Of a DNA stretch of 55,822 nucleotides, positions 7,530-15,151 are shown in pieces. The position numbers and the translations under genes are program-made. The stretch spans positions 1 to 55,822 of the forward strand of contig NZ_JACSQA010000022.1 in NCBI RefSeq assembly GCF_014836845.1, given 5' to 3'. The first letter of the stretch is position 1; each line of letters opens with the position of its first letter. The notes under the pieces are model-generated. The model was not told the DNA's origin. It saw nothing but the letters and a program-made list of their open reading frames with translations, and ran no database searches. This DNA comes from Ureibacillus galli (GTDB lineage: Bacteria > Bacillota > Bacilli > Bacillales_A > Planococcaceae).

Positions 7530-9803
7530 TTAATTATCGACGTCTGTATTATTTCCGAATTGTTTGCCCCCACCAAAACCACCCATCATACCGCTAGATG
7601 CTTCTGTAACTCCGGATTCGTTTAAATAGGTCATGACCGTTGAAAGGGAAAAGTCAACCGAAAGTTCCCCCTCTTTATAAATCGCTTCTTCATATACCCC
7701 ATCTAACCTTTCACCAGTTATTACACCACCAGAACGGAGTTTGTATGTTTTATCTGTTTTTAATTCCGGCGAACTAATAACAACAGTTTGGAATTCTTTC
7801 TCTGGTTCCAATGCGATAATTTGTTGCCCGTCACTATTTTCAACATAAACTGTTGTACCAGCTTCTTTCATTTCATCGAACGTCATCATAATGGCATTTT
7901 GTAAGGAGCTATCTGAAATACCTTGTGCCATACCACTACTTCCTACAGCAATTAACATACCACCTTCGATATTAAAGGAATTTGCATAATCTAATGCACC
8001 GTTGCCCGAGTTTGTCGGACCATAAACGATTACTGTACCATCTGTCATTCGCATCGTATTATTGGAATCTAAACCATCTCCATCGGCATTAACATAAAGA
8101 TAACCGCCTTCAATTAATAAATTCCCCTCTTCTTCTGTTGTCGTTTCAATGGATTCGGCTGTTTCATCTGTTGTAGCATCTTCTGTTGAATTTCCGCGCA
8201 TCATACCAAACCCTACTTCTTCACTATTAATGTTTACGCCATCATCTGCCGCAACGATGTGAATCATACCGTCGGAAATCGTGACATTTTTGCCTTCTAA
8301 ACCTTCCCGACTTTTCTCAATAGTAATGTTGCCTCCCGAAATGACTGCCTCAGTATCGGCATGAATCCCATCATCACCACTATTGACAGTAACTTCGCCT
8401 CCGGAAATCATTACGCTTCCATCACTATGAACGGCATCTTCTAACGAATCGATATGAACTGTACCACCTACTACGATTAGTTCAGTACCAGCCTTTATAC
8501 CTTTTGTACTAACTGTATTAGCGTCTGTTGTCGCTTCTTCACCTTCAACCGTTTGATTCTTTGAATTTTCTTCTTGATCATTATTCATTTCAGGTGCATC
8601 TTCAGGAGGTTGAATGCCAGCTGGTCGTTCTTGAGGCATTGTTTCGGTACCGTCCGTTGATTCTGCAGCATCTCCTGTTGTACTACCTGACATCGGACCC
8701 CCTTGCCCCATATTTTGAAGTCCATCCATCCTTGATTTCATCAGTTGTTGCTGAATTTCTGGATAATCTTCTAAAATTGCTTGTAAATCTTCCATGCTTT
8801 CTACGCTCTCTAACTGCTCTTTTACCTCATCCGAAACATCAACGCCTTCTAACATAGAGTCAATCATTGTCGACAAATCTAGTTCGTTCATATTACCTGG
8901 GCGGTCCATACCTCCACCCATTCCAAACTCATCAGTATTTTCAATCGTTTCAGGACTTCCGCCTCCCGTTACAATGTCATAGTTACCATCTGCAACGACT
9001 ACTGTTTTTTCAGCCTGAATGCCATCTTCCTCCGATTGAATAGTGACTGAACCACTTTCTAAAACAATATTCCCTTTCTTCTCATCTTCCGCATTCGTCG
9101 ATTTTAAGCCATCTCCTGCTGACTCTACTGTAATGTTTGCTTCTTTCACAGCTAAAAGATCTTTGCCTACAATGCCTTCGTCAGCAGAGATGACATTTAT
9201 TTGACCGCCTGTAAACAGTATACTATCGTCACTTTTTATACCGTCTTCATAATTTGCTTGAACGGTTAATGAACCCGACCCGTTAATCGTTAAATCATCA
9301 TTACTAAAGATAGCTGCGTCGGGCTCCGTTTCTTGTCCTTCGTAAAGATACTCTTTAGCATCCGTTAACGTATTCACCGTATTTTCCTCTAGTGAAATGA
9401 CCGCCTTATCAGCCTGCTTAATATAAATAGGTGCACTCGTCGAAGAGTTGATTGTCACTCCATTTAAAATGAGGCGAACAGTACCTGCATCTTCTGCATC
9501 AACGACAATTTGTCCGTCGTCTAATGTTCCTTCAAATACATATGTACCTGTTGTACGAATGAGTATTTGATTTCCTTCTAATATAACTCCACCGTTACCG
9601 CTAAAGTCTATTGAAGTGCCGTTTAAATTTACTAATGTAACACTTTCCTCTTCCCAATCAGAATACTCGTCTTCACTTTCGTAGGAAACATATTCACTGG
9701 TGATTTTTTGGATAGAGGCATTTGGAGTAGATTCATTACATCCACTAATAAATAAAGCGGATCCTAATAGAATGGGAAAGAGTGCTTTGAATGTTCTTCT
9801 CAT
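7530..9803 (-). CDS. Surface beta-helix lipoprotein (DUF4353, carbohydrate-binding-domain family)
   Basis: The 757-residue product begins with a signal peptide and lipobox 'LFISGC' (Cys22), so it should be membrane-anchored and exposed. It is built from repeats with 'GGxIxVxSxxDGI' character (for example 'GGQINVISADEGI', 'GGEVTVNSGDDGIHAD', 'GGYLYVNADGDGLDSN'), the short rungs of a right-handed beta-helix. A low-complexity insert (about 290-430) rich in Gly, Met, Glu, Gln and Thr interrupts the rungs. DUF4353 proteins are commonly found with VTC and DUF4956 genes and sometimes CotH kinases; the biochemical role is unknown. It is the last gene of the operon and is preceded by an intercistronic hairpin. 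Confidence 0.85.
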   Translation of the reverse strand: MRRTFKALFPILLGSALFISGCNESTPNASIQKITSEYVSYESEDEYSDWEEESVTLVNLNGTSIDFSGNGGVILEGNQILIRTTGTYVFEGTLDDGQIVVDAEDAGTVRLILNGVTINSSTSAPIYIKQADKAVISLEENTVNTLTDAKEYLYEGQETEPDAAIFSNDDLTINGSGSLTVQANYEDGIKSDDSILFTGGQINVISADEGIVGKDLLAVKEANITVESAGDGLKSTNAEDEKKGNIVLESGSVTIQSEEDGIQAEKTVVVADGNYDIVTGGGSPETIENTDEFGMGGGMDRPGNMNELDLSTMIDSMLEGVDVSDEVKEQLESVESMEDLQAILEDYPEIQQQLMKSRMDGLQNMGQGGPMSGSTTGDAAESTDGTETMPQERPAGIQPPEDAPEMNNDQEENSKNQTVEGEEATTDANTVSTKGIKAGTELIVVGGTVHIDSLEDAVHSDGSVMISGGEVTVNSGDDGIHADTEAVISGGNITIEKSREGLEGKNVTISDGMIHIVAADDGVNINSEEVGFGMMRGNSTEDATTDETAESIETTTEEEGNLLIEGGYLYVNADGDGLDSNNTMRMTDGTVIVYGPTNSGNGALDYANSFNIEGGMLIAVGSSGMAQGISDSSLQNAIMMTFDEMKEAGTTVYVENSDGQQIIALEPEKEFQTVVISSPELKTDKTYKLRSGGVITGERLDGVYEEAIYKEGELSVDFSLSTVMTYLNESGVTEASSGMMGGFGGGKQFGNNTDVDN

Positions 9804-9828
9804 ATCATCATCCCTTTTATTGTATGAA

Positions 9829-9853
9829 AGGGGATCCCCTTTTCAGATCCCCT
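9829..9853 (-). other. Intercistronic hairpin
   Basis: AGGGGATC and GATCCCCT form an 8-bp stem in the gap between the DUF4956 gene and the lipoprotein gene. There is no good T-run on the minus strand, so it is more likely an RNA-processing or stability element, or a partial attenuator, than a full terminator. Confidence 0.5.
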
Positions 9854-9881
9854 CCCTTTTTATTCATTTTCAATTCCTTTA

Positions 9882-10565
9882 TTAAGCTGTAAAATTACCA
9901 TCGTAACTTAACATAACGGCCGAGCGTACCCCGGGAATATTAGAAACTTCGGAAACGATTTTTGCATCATTCTCTTTTACACGTACTTCATATGTCGCTT
10001 CTATTTCATAATCTTGAACAATCGATTTAGATTTTAAAGCAAATTTTTTCGTTTTTGATTTTATTAATTTTTCTACTTCTTCACCCGCAAATTCTTCTTC
10101 CCATTTCACAACTAATAAATAAGGATTCTCGACAACAATTTTGTTGGCAAATAAGACAATTACAGCCCCAATGACAACAGAACCAATCACAACTAATGGA
10201 ATGAAACCTGCTCCACATAAAATTCCCGCTACAATAGACCAAAATAAATACATTAAATCCATTGGATCTTTGATAGGTGTTCTGAATCGAACGATGGATA
10301 ATGCTCCGACCATACCTAACGATAACAATACGTTTTGACTAATCCCCATAATGACAAGGGCAGTTGCTAGCGTCATAATCATTAATGAAATATTAAATGA
10401 GTGAGAATAAATAACCCCATTAAATGTTTTTTTATAAATATAGTAAATAAATAAACCTATTAAAAAAGCTATGCCTAATCCGATTAATGAATCAGTTAAT
10501 GAGAACGAAGATGTCTTTTCTATAAAACTTGATTTAAAAATATCTGAAAAATTTGTTGTATCCAA
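9882..10565 (-). CDS. DUF4956 membrane protein
   Basis: The 227 residues show four hydrophobic segments between about 25 and 145, with the family-typical 'GMVGALSIVRFRTPIKDP' loop, followed by a soluble C-terminal domain ending 'VSNIPGVRSAVMLSYDG'. DUF4956 is an uncharacterised family that is usually adjacent to VTC-domain genes. The conserved R-F-R-T-P loop suggests an anion or polyphosphate contact site, which is inference. The gene follows the VTC gene by 25 bases and shares its transcript. Confidence 0.85.
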   Translation of the reverse strand: MDTTNFSDIFKSSFIEKTSSFSLTDSLIGLGIAFLIGLFIYYIYKKTFNGVIYSHSFNISLMIMTLATALVIMGISQNVLLSLGMVGALSIVRFRTPIKDPMDLMYLFWSIVAGILCGAGFIPLVVIGSVVIGAVIVLFANKIVVENPYLLVVKWEEEFAGEEVEKLIKSKTKKFALKSKSIVQDYEIEATYEVRVKENDAKIVSEVSNIPGVRSAVMLSYDGNFTA

Positions 10566-10590
10566 TTTTCTTTCCTCCTAATCATATGAA

Positions 10591-11292
10591 TTAAATATAC
10601 ATTCGACTTAATTGATATTTTGAATAACTTTCAGCTTGTGTATCAGATAGTTGAAGTAAATGTTTAATGACTTCCGGTAAATAATCATCATATTTCACTT
10701 CCAAAATAACTAAATTTGGCTCGAGTACATCTACCATTGGCAAATACTGATTGAACATATCTGTATTTCGTATACTCGATTGAACTTTCATATCGAAAGT
10801 AATACGCACATTTCCATAAGGATACATCCAAGCTTCCCGTTCATAATCAACTACTACCATCGGTTTTAGTTGGTGGTATTTCATGTTGAAAAATAAATCC
10901 CGTATTAATTCCCGTTCATCTGTTTCCATCCATTCAATTTCACCTACACGTATTTGTTCGAATTCCTTTTGAGTTAGTTTACATTTTGATTTGAACGTTA
11001 AATAATTGCGTTTACTTTTGCGTTCAAGATGAATGACGGAAGAACTTTTCCCATATATACGTACACGGTATTTGTCCCTGTTTATATAACCTTCCTTTTT
11101 TTCATTCAGCACTTTGTTGTCAAAATTATCGAAGTAAGTGGAACGAATAAGGTATGTGCCATTTGGTCCAGCATTTGGATCAAGCTTCAAAAAATGTTGA
11201 AGTTTACGACGCAACACATAATATTCAGCTTTCGAAATGGCATGTTTCAATTCTTTCCGACCATTCGGATTGAATGAAGTTTGAATAGGCAT
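10591..11292 (-). CDS. VTC-domain polyphosphate polymerase-like protein
   Basis: A 233-residue VTC (vacuolar transporter chaperone) tunnel domain with the ordered basic and acidic motifs: 'RKELKHAIS', 'YLIRSTYFDN', 'KYRVRIYG', 'HLERKSKRN', 'MVVDYEREAW', 'VRITFDMKV' and C-terminal 'ILEVKYDDYLPEVIK'. In yeast Vtc4 the same domain uses ATP to build polyphosphate in a basic tunnel. Bacterial homologues occur beside DUF4956 and CotH or DUF4353 genes. No SPX or membrane segment is present; the adjacent DUF4956 protein could supply the membrane part. It is the first gene of a three-gene operon with an AAGGAG ribosome site. Confidence 0.85.
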   Translation of the reverse strand: MPIQTSFNPNGRKELKHAISKAEYYVLRRKLQHFLKLDPNAGPNGTYLIRSTYFDNFDNKVLNEKKEGYINRDKYRVRIYGKSSSVIHLERKSKRNYLTFKSKCKLTQKEFEQIRVGEIEWMETDERELIRDLFFNMKYHQLKPMVVVDYEREAWMYPYGNVRITFDMKVQSSIRNTDMFNQYLPMVDVLEPNLVILEVKYDDYLPEVIKHLLQLSDTQAESYSKYQLSRMYI

Positions 11293-11463
11293 CTCTTTTT
11301 CTCCTTTCTTAAATATAGAGCTTTGTTTATTTGTGAACCATTACTACTCTTTTAACATTTCCTATATTAAATCCCGAATGTGTCGGCAATATGTCAAAGT
11401 AAAATTTTTATGAAGAATGTTAACTTTTCAATTGGCAGCATTAGGAGCTTTCGTTAAAGGCAA

Positions 11464-11494
11464 TAAAAAAACCCGGAAAAATTAATTTCCGGGC
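11464..11494 (-). terminator. Terminator after the first small ORF of the pair
   Basis: CCCGGAAA and TTTCCGGG form a perfect 8-bp stem, followed on the minus strand by a run of seven T. It is the only strong terminator for the small transcription unit to its right. Confidence 0.85.
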
Positions 11495-11564
11495 ATAATT
11501 TCACTGATCCACATGATATAACATCTTAAGGTAACATTGAATTTCAATATTCAGTTGTGAAAAA

Positions 11565-11642
11565 CTAAATAGAGAAGATATGCTTTTCCTTAATGAGTTT
11601 CGGCGGATTATTAGACGTTGAGTTGTCTTCTGCGTTAATCAT
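11565..11642 (-). CDS. Small forespore-type ORF, probably a decayed paralogue of the neighbouring one
   Basis: A 25-codon ORF starting 'MINAEDNSTSNNPP' behind an excellent AGGAGGGA ribosome site eight bases from the ATG. Downstream of its stop, DNA still resembles the C-terminal coding part of the neighbouring 50-codon ORF (shared TCAATATT..GTTGTG block), but with a changed frame and an in-frame stop. So it may be a truncated copy, or only the leader is kept. No known family recognised. Both copies sit behind matching promoters and leaders. Confidence 0.45.
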   Translation of the reverse strand: MINAEDNSTSNNPPKLIKEKHIFSI

Positions 11643-11693
11643 AACGGAAATCCCTCCTGTAAATCATGTCGGATTGTTTAGTGAAATCATTTA

Positions 11694-11722
11694 TAGTATT
11701 GTTCATTTCATTTAATTTATAC
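11694..11722 (-). promoter_or_regulatory. SigF/SigG-type promoter of the first small ORF
   Basis: On the minus strand GTATAA is followed after 16 bases by AATACTA, resembling the forespore sigma consensus (about TGAATA and CATACTA). Five bases downstream is GATTTCAC, shared at the same position with the neighbouring small gene's promoter. Confidence 0.5.
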
Positions 11723-11741
11723 GCTTTGATATTTATATTTT

Positions 11742-11772
11742 AAAAAGAAAAAAACCCGGATTTTCTCCGGGC
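11742..11772 (-). terminator. Terminator after the second small ORF
   Basis: CCCGGA/TCCGGG stem with a five-base loop, followed on the minus strand by a T-rich run. It is very similar in sequence to the terminator after the other small ORF. Confidence 0.85.
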
Positions 11773-11801
11773 TTTCGTTTCACAAAACCTTACATGATGA
11801 T

Positions 11802-11954
11802 CTAAAACTGTCTAGCTTTTGCTTCAGTTCTCAATATTTGGTTGTGGAGAGAAATCTCCGTTTGACCATTCATTTGAGATTTTTGAATCTTCGGCTTTTC
11901 CCAGTTTCGGTGATTCTTCTGAGAATTAGGATTTAGTAATCCCTTCTTATCCAT
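11802..11954 (-). CDS. Small hydrophilic protein, probable forespore-expressed peptide
   Basis: A 50-residue product beginning 'MDKKGLLNPNSQKNHRNW' and ending 'LHNQILRTEAKARQF'. It is basic, hydrophilic and rich in Asn, Gln and Lys, like minor small acid-soluble or spore-associated peptides, but I cannot assign it to a named Ssp family. AGGGGTG lies five bases before the ATG. It has its own promoter with a CATACTA -10 element and its own terminator, so it is a monocistronic unit. A related, shorter unit lies immediately downstream. Confidence 0.55.
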   Translation of the reverse strand: MDKKGLLNPNSQKNHRNWEKPKIQKSQMNGQTEISLHNQILRTEAKARQF

Positions 11955-12003
11955 CGGTCACACCCCTGTTCACCATGTTAGATTTCTTATGTGAAATCGT
12001 AAT

Positions 12004-12032
12004 TAGTATGCTTTTCTTTTTCAATGTTATCC
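12004..12032 (-). promoter_or_regulatory. SigF/SigG-type promoter of the second small ORF
   Basis: On the minus strand GGATAA is followed after 16 bases by CATACTA, a perfect forespore-type -10. The start codon is about 49 bases further down, as in the neighbouring unit (about 51). GATTTCAC follows the -10 after five bases in both. Confidence 0.6.
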
Positions 12033-12127
12033 GTATTTTTTTAAAATAAAATCCTTTTTTCCAAAGATAATAAATTTGAACACTTTTTTACCTTTCCCAT
12101 ATTTTATAAAGGAAAGGGGCGATAAAT

Positions 12128-12430
12128 ATGGTTTCGATTGAACCAATTGAATTAAACGGACACATGTTTACTGCTGTTACTGTACGGTTACCAAAAACCA
12201 CTTTATTAACTGTTTCCAACGAGAACGGTTATATCATGTGTGGTGCATTAGATGTAGGGTTATTAAATAGTAAATTAGCTGATCGTAAAATTATTGCTGG
12301 TCGGGCTGTCGGTGTAAAAACAATAGATGAATTGTTAAGAGCACCACTAGAATCCGTTACGTATGAAGCGGAAAAACTCGGCATTGTAAAAGGAACAATT
12401 GGCGAGGATGCCTTAATGATGATGATTTAA
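12128..12430 (+). CDS. yunC: YunC-like DUF1805 protein
   Basis: The 100 residues match YunC of Bacillus subtilis along their length, with the hallmark 'NGYIMCGALDVGLLN' and 'GRAVGVKTIDELLRAPLESVTYEA' segments. It is a small cytosolic alpha/beta protein with a conserved central Cys; its function is unknown. An AAAGGGGCG ribosome site lies just upstream, and a TTGAAC-N18-TATTTT promoter-like pair precedes it. It is transcribed towards the convergent MFS gene, with only about 30 bases and a weak hairpin between them. Confidence 0.85.
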   Translation: MVSIEPIELNGHMFTAVTVRLPKTTLLTVSNENGYIMCGALDVGLLNSKLADRKIIAGRAVGVKTIDELLRAPLESVTYEAEKLGIVKGTIGEDALMMMI

Positions 12431-12461
12431 TTTTAACAAAGCCCAAAATAGCTGGGTTCCA

Positions 12462-13706
12462 TTAAAAAGAGGAATTCATTTTAACCTTTACTGTTTTCCT
12501 CCTATATATTCCGGTGTAAATGAAAATAATACCAAGCATAATTATTATTCCTATATAAACGGACATCATAGATGGTATTAAAAACGTTCCTACAATAATA
12601 CTTGAGCGGGAAATTAAATCCGCACCGGAATATCCTACAATGGCAAAAGCTGCATAAGACCCCCTCTTATCAGCTGGCATCATATTTGCTTGTTCTGCAT
12701 TGAAAATTGGTGAATAAATTAATTCTCCAATCGTTGCAATAAACGCAAAGAGAATTAATACATACCAAATATTTGCTGACATCACAACGGAATATCCTAT
12801 TCCATAAATAATTAACCCAATAACGATCACTTTTGGCTTACTAAACCGATCCGTAAAACGACTAATAAAAAATGTAAGCAATACGACAAGTAACATATTC
12901 TCTATATTAAGAATACTAAGCATTCGGATTCCACTAATCTCAAATCCACCTATATAAAGGGAATCAAAGGACTCGGCCAATCGCACAGCAATATAACTAT
13001 TTAACGATAATTCCGCTGCGATAATAAACATGGAGCCGACAACTACTTTTACAAACGGTCGGTCTTGTAAGGCTACCTTATAACTATGGAGTACATCCAT
13101 GACTAAATTCGTATGTTTTTGCTCCAGTAACTCTCTTTTCGTGTCTTCTAGCCAAATTCCGTAAACGATTGTAATACAAATGGCTACGAAAGTTAAAATA
13201 CTAAATAATTCAATTTGATGTTTTACATATAGTAATCCACCTAATGCTGTACCAATGGCCATCGACAAATTGGATAACCAGTAATCCGCTGTGTATATTG
13301 CTTTCCGATTTTCAGAAGTCGTTGAATCAATAATGAGCGCATCCATCGTCGGATATTCCATACTACTGGAAATCGTAAACAATACAAAAGCAATGGCAAA
13401 TAGGGTAATGATATTTTGTTCAGGTAAAAGGCTGATCGTCATAAGTAATAACATACTCGCACTGACAGCTGAACTAATGATTAATATTTTCTTTCGTTGA
13501 AATCGATCTGATACATAGCCTCCAACTAAATTCGATAAAAACCCTACAATAACCGCTATTACTAGAAAGACTCCTGCCCATAATTTATTCATTTCTTGGG
13601 CAAAAAATAAAGCCATAAACGGTAATACCGCTGAAGAAAGGGCTCGAATAAAGAAGGAAGTTAATAATCGAACCTTTACATTTTGGGGATAATCTCTCCA
13701 TTTCAT
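12462..13706 (-). CDS. MFS transporter (drug-efflux type)
   Basis: A 414-residue protein with 12 predicted membrane helices and the MFS loop 2-3 motif 'GGYVSDRFQRKKILI'. The N-terminus 'VRLLTSFFIRALSSAVLPFMALFFAQE' resembles Bacillus MdtH/YttB-like efflux proteins. Substrate unknown. An ATG with a GGAGGG ribosome site starts the gene, and a terminator separates it from the gene upstream, so it is a single-gene unit. Confidence 0.85.
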   Translation of the reverse strand: MKWRDYPQNVKVRLLTSFFIRALSSAVLPFMALFFAQEMNKLWAGVFLVIAVIVGFLSNLVGGYVSDRFQRKKILIISSAVSASMLLLMTISLLPEQNIITLFAIAFVLFTISSSMEYPTMDALIIDSTTSENRKAIYTADYWLSNLSMAIGTALGGLLYVKHQIELFSILTFVAICITIVYGIWLEDTKRELLEQKHTNLVMDVLHSYKVALQDRPFVKVVVGSMFIIAAELSLNSYIAVRLAESFDSLYIGGFEISGIRMLSILNIENMLLVVLLTFFISRFTDRFSKPKVIVIGLIIYGIGYSVVMSANIWYVLILFAFIATIGELIYSPIFNAEQANMMPADKRGSYAAFAIVGYSGADLISRSSIIVGTFLIPSMMSVYIGIIIMLGIIFIYTGIYRRKTVKVKMNSSF

Positions 13707-13790
13707 GATGCTTCCCTCCTATCTATTCCATTTATAGCAAACTACTTCAGGAAAAGATAGAAAAATTGGATAATTTTGTTTAATCAATAA

Positions 13791-13827
13791 TAAAACGGCA
13801 TTGAAAGTATTTAACAATGCCGTTTTA
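13791..13827. terminator. Terminator between the MFS and FMN-binding genes
   Basis: TAAAACGGCATTG pairs perfectly with CAATGCCGTTTTA (13-bp stem). T-rich tails exist on both strands. It ends the minus-strand transcript of the upstream FMN-binding protein gene. Confidence 0.8.
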
Positions 13828-13935
13828 TTATTTACCTCTACTGATGATTTCTAAAGAGAATTTATTTCAGTCGCTTTAATGACTTAATGCCTCACTATAC
13901 TTCCCTGTTATTTTTTCAATCTCCACTTCAAACAA

Positions 13936-14376
13936 TTATGTTTTTGGTAATGCTGGATAACCGCCCTTTTCGAAAGTCCAATCCGGATCCCCATATTTTT
14001 TCCATAAACGGTCATAAAACCATTCTTTTTTTGTATCATTGTCAATATGTTTAATCGTTCCAAATAACACGACACTTGTATATCCTAAAGCAGATTGACA
14101 TGCGTATTTTTTTCCTGGAACGATTTCTCCCATTTCGCATACTTCAACACTTACTTTTGAGTTCACCTTTACATTTTCCCAAAAATGACTCTCTCGTAAG
14201 TTCCCTATATGTAAATAAAGTTTTTTCCCTTCCTCATAAACATAAACAAAAGGAATCACATATGGATACCCATCTTCCCCCACTGTCGCCACATGAGCCA
14301 CTTGCGCATGTTTTAAAAAGTGATAGGCCATATCTTCAGTAACTTCTCTTTTTTTATTATGGATTGTTCCCCTCAA
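13936..14376 (-). CDS. Pyridoxamine-5'-phosphate-oxidase-like FMN-binding protein, truncated by an in-frame stop
   Basis: A 146-residue split-barrel flavin-binding protein of the 5-nitroimidazole-reductase/PPOX-like group: 'AYHFLKHAQVAHVATVGEDGYPYVIPF' is the FMN-site N-terminal strand pair, with later 'LYLHIGNLRESHFWENVK' and 'SVEV'. Immediately after its TAA the same frame stays open for 20 codons (ending at 13876) and reads 'LFEVEIEKITGKYSEALSH', exactly the usual C-terminal strand of this family. So a single base change has probably truncated the gene; partial function cannot be excluded. Monocistronic. Confidence 0.75.
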   Translation of the reverse strand: MRGTIHNKKREVTEDMAYHFLKHAQVAHVATVGEDGYPYVIPFVYVYEEGKKLYLHIGNLRESHFWENVKVNSKVSVEVCEMGEIVPGKKYACQSALGYTSVVLFGTIKHIDNDTKKEWFYDRLWKKYGDPDWTFEKGGYPALPKT

Positions 14377-14535
14377 GATTTCTCTCTCCCTTCTATTAAT
14401 ATATATTCTAAATACATCTTTTAATTCCTTTTCATACTTAAAAATATTTCAACTTGCCAACTAATTTTCTACGATATTTATAAATCGACGATAGTATGAT
14501 AAAATCAAAACGATAAATACTAGGGGGGAAATATC

Positions 14536-14760
14536 ATGGGTAAATCATTAAAAACAGATGCTAAAATTACTCCAGAGCGTGTTGATGAAGCATTAGCTAT
14601 TCGTAATAATTTAATTATTGAGTTATTAGTTAACGTATTAGATGAGAAACTAGTAATTGAGCGCCATATTTTACGTGAACGTCTAGCAAACCTTATCGAA
14701 CTAGCAAATTATGATGATGAATTAACTGAAACTCTTCACGGAGTAATTAATAAACTTTAA
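14536..14760 (+). CDS. Conserved hypothetical small helical protein
   Basis: The 74 residues are mainly helical with two heptad-like stretches ('ALAIRNNLIIELLVNVLDEKL' and 'RERLANLIELANYDDEL'); no membrane segment and no recognised domain. The ATG follows a very strong AGGGGGG site, and a terminator lies directly downstream, so it is a real monocistronic gene. Role unknown; the helical pattern would suit a small dimeric regulator or adaptor. Confidence 0.7.
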   Translation: MGKSLKTDAKITPERVDEALAIRNNLIIELLVNVLDEKLVIERHILRERLANLIELANYDDELTETLHGVINKL

Positions 14761-14770
14761 TTTCTTTAAA

Positions 14771-14797
14771 AAAGTCGTCCATGTGACGACTTTTTTT
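14771..14797 (+). terminator. Terminator after the 74-residue protein
   Basis: AAAGTCGTC and GACGACTTT form a 9-bp stem with a five-base loop followed by seven T. Confidence 0.9.
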
Positions 14798-14869
14798 ACG
14801 TTTAACCTGTTTAATATTTTATAACGGACAAGCATACATTCTTTTAACATTATATAAAGGAATGATTAA

Positions 14870-15133
14870 GTGGAATCAGCACTCATTTATATGGTTTTAC
14901 TCCGAATAATCTCTGGAAGTATTGAAGTTACCGCTGCCGGATTCATGTATAAGTCCCATGATATCGAAAAAGCTCTCGCTATTAATTCCATGCTCGCTTT
15001 AGTTGGCCCTACAATCCTTATCATCACTACTGGACTTGGTATTGCGGGAATAGGGGATAAAATTTCTTATCAAAAAATGATTTGTCTATTTGCTGGTGTT
15101 TTACTCATTTTATTTAGTTTAAGAATGAAATAA
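14870..15133 (+). CDS. yqhV: YqhV-like DUF2619 membrane protein
   Basis: The 87 residues match YqhV, with 'LRIISGSIEVTAAGFMYKSHDIEKALAINS' and 'ALVGPTILIITTGLGIAG' as the family core and three predicted membrane helices. In Bacillus subtilis yqhV lies beside the spoIIIA operon and is of unknown function; here it is isolated. GTG start with an AAAGGAA site about seven bases upstream. Confidence 0.8.
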   Translation: MESALIYMVLLRIISGSIEVTAAGFMYKSHDIEKALAINSMLALVGPTILIITTGLGIAGIGDKISYQKMICLFAGVLLILFSLRMK

Positions 15134-15151
15134 TCAGTTAAATAAAGAGTA

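Noticed and set aside
8528-8982. Long plus-strand open frames inside the beta-helix lipoprotein
   Set aside because: They lie antisense to repetitive, low-complexity coding DNA, have no ribosome sites, and read as unnatural Leu- or Ser/Pro-rich sequence.
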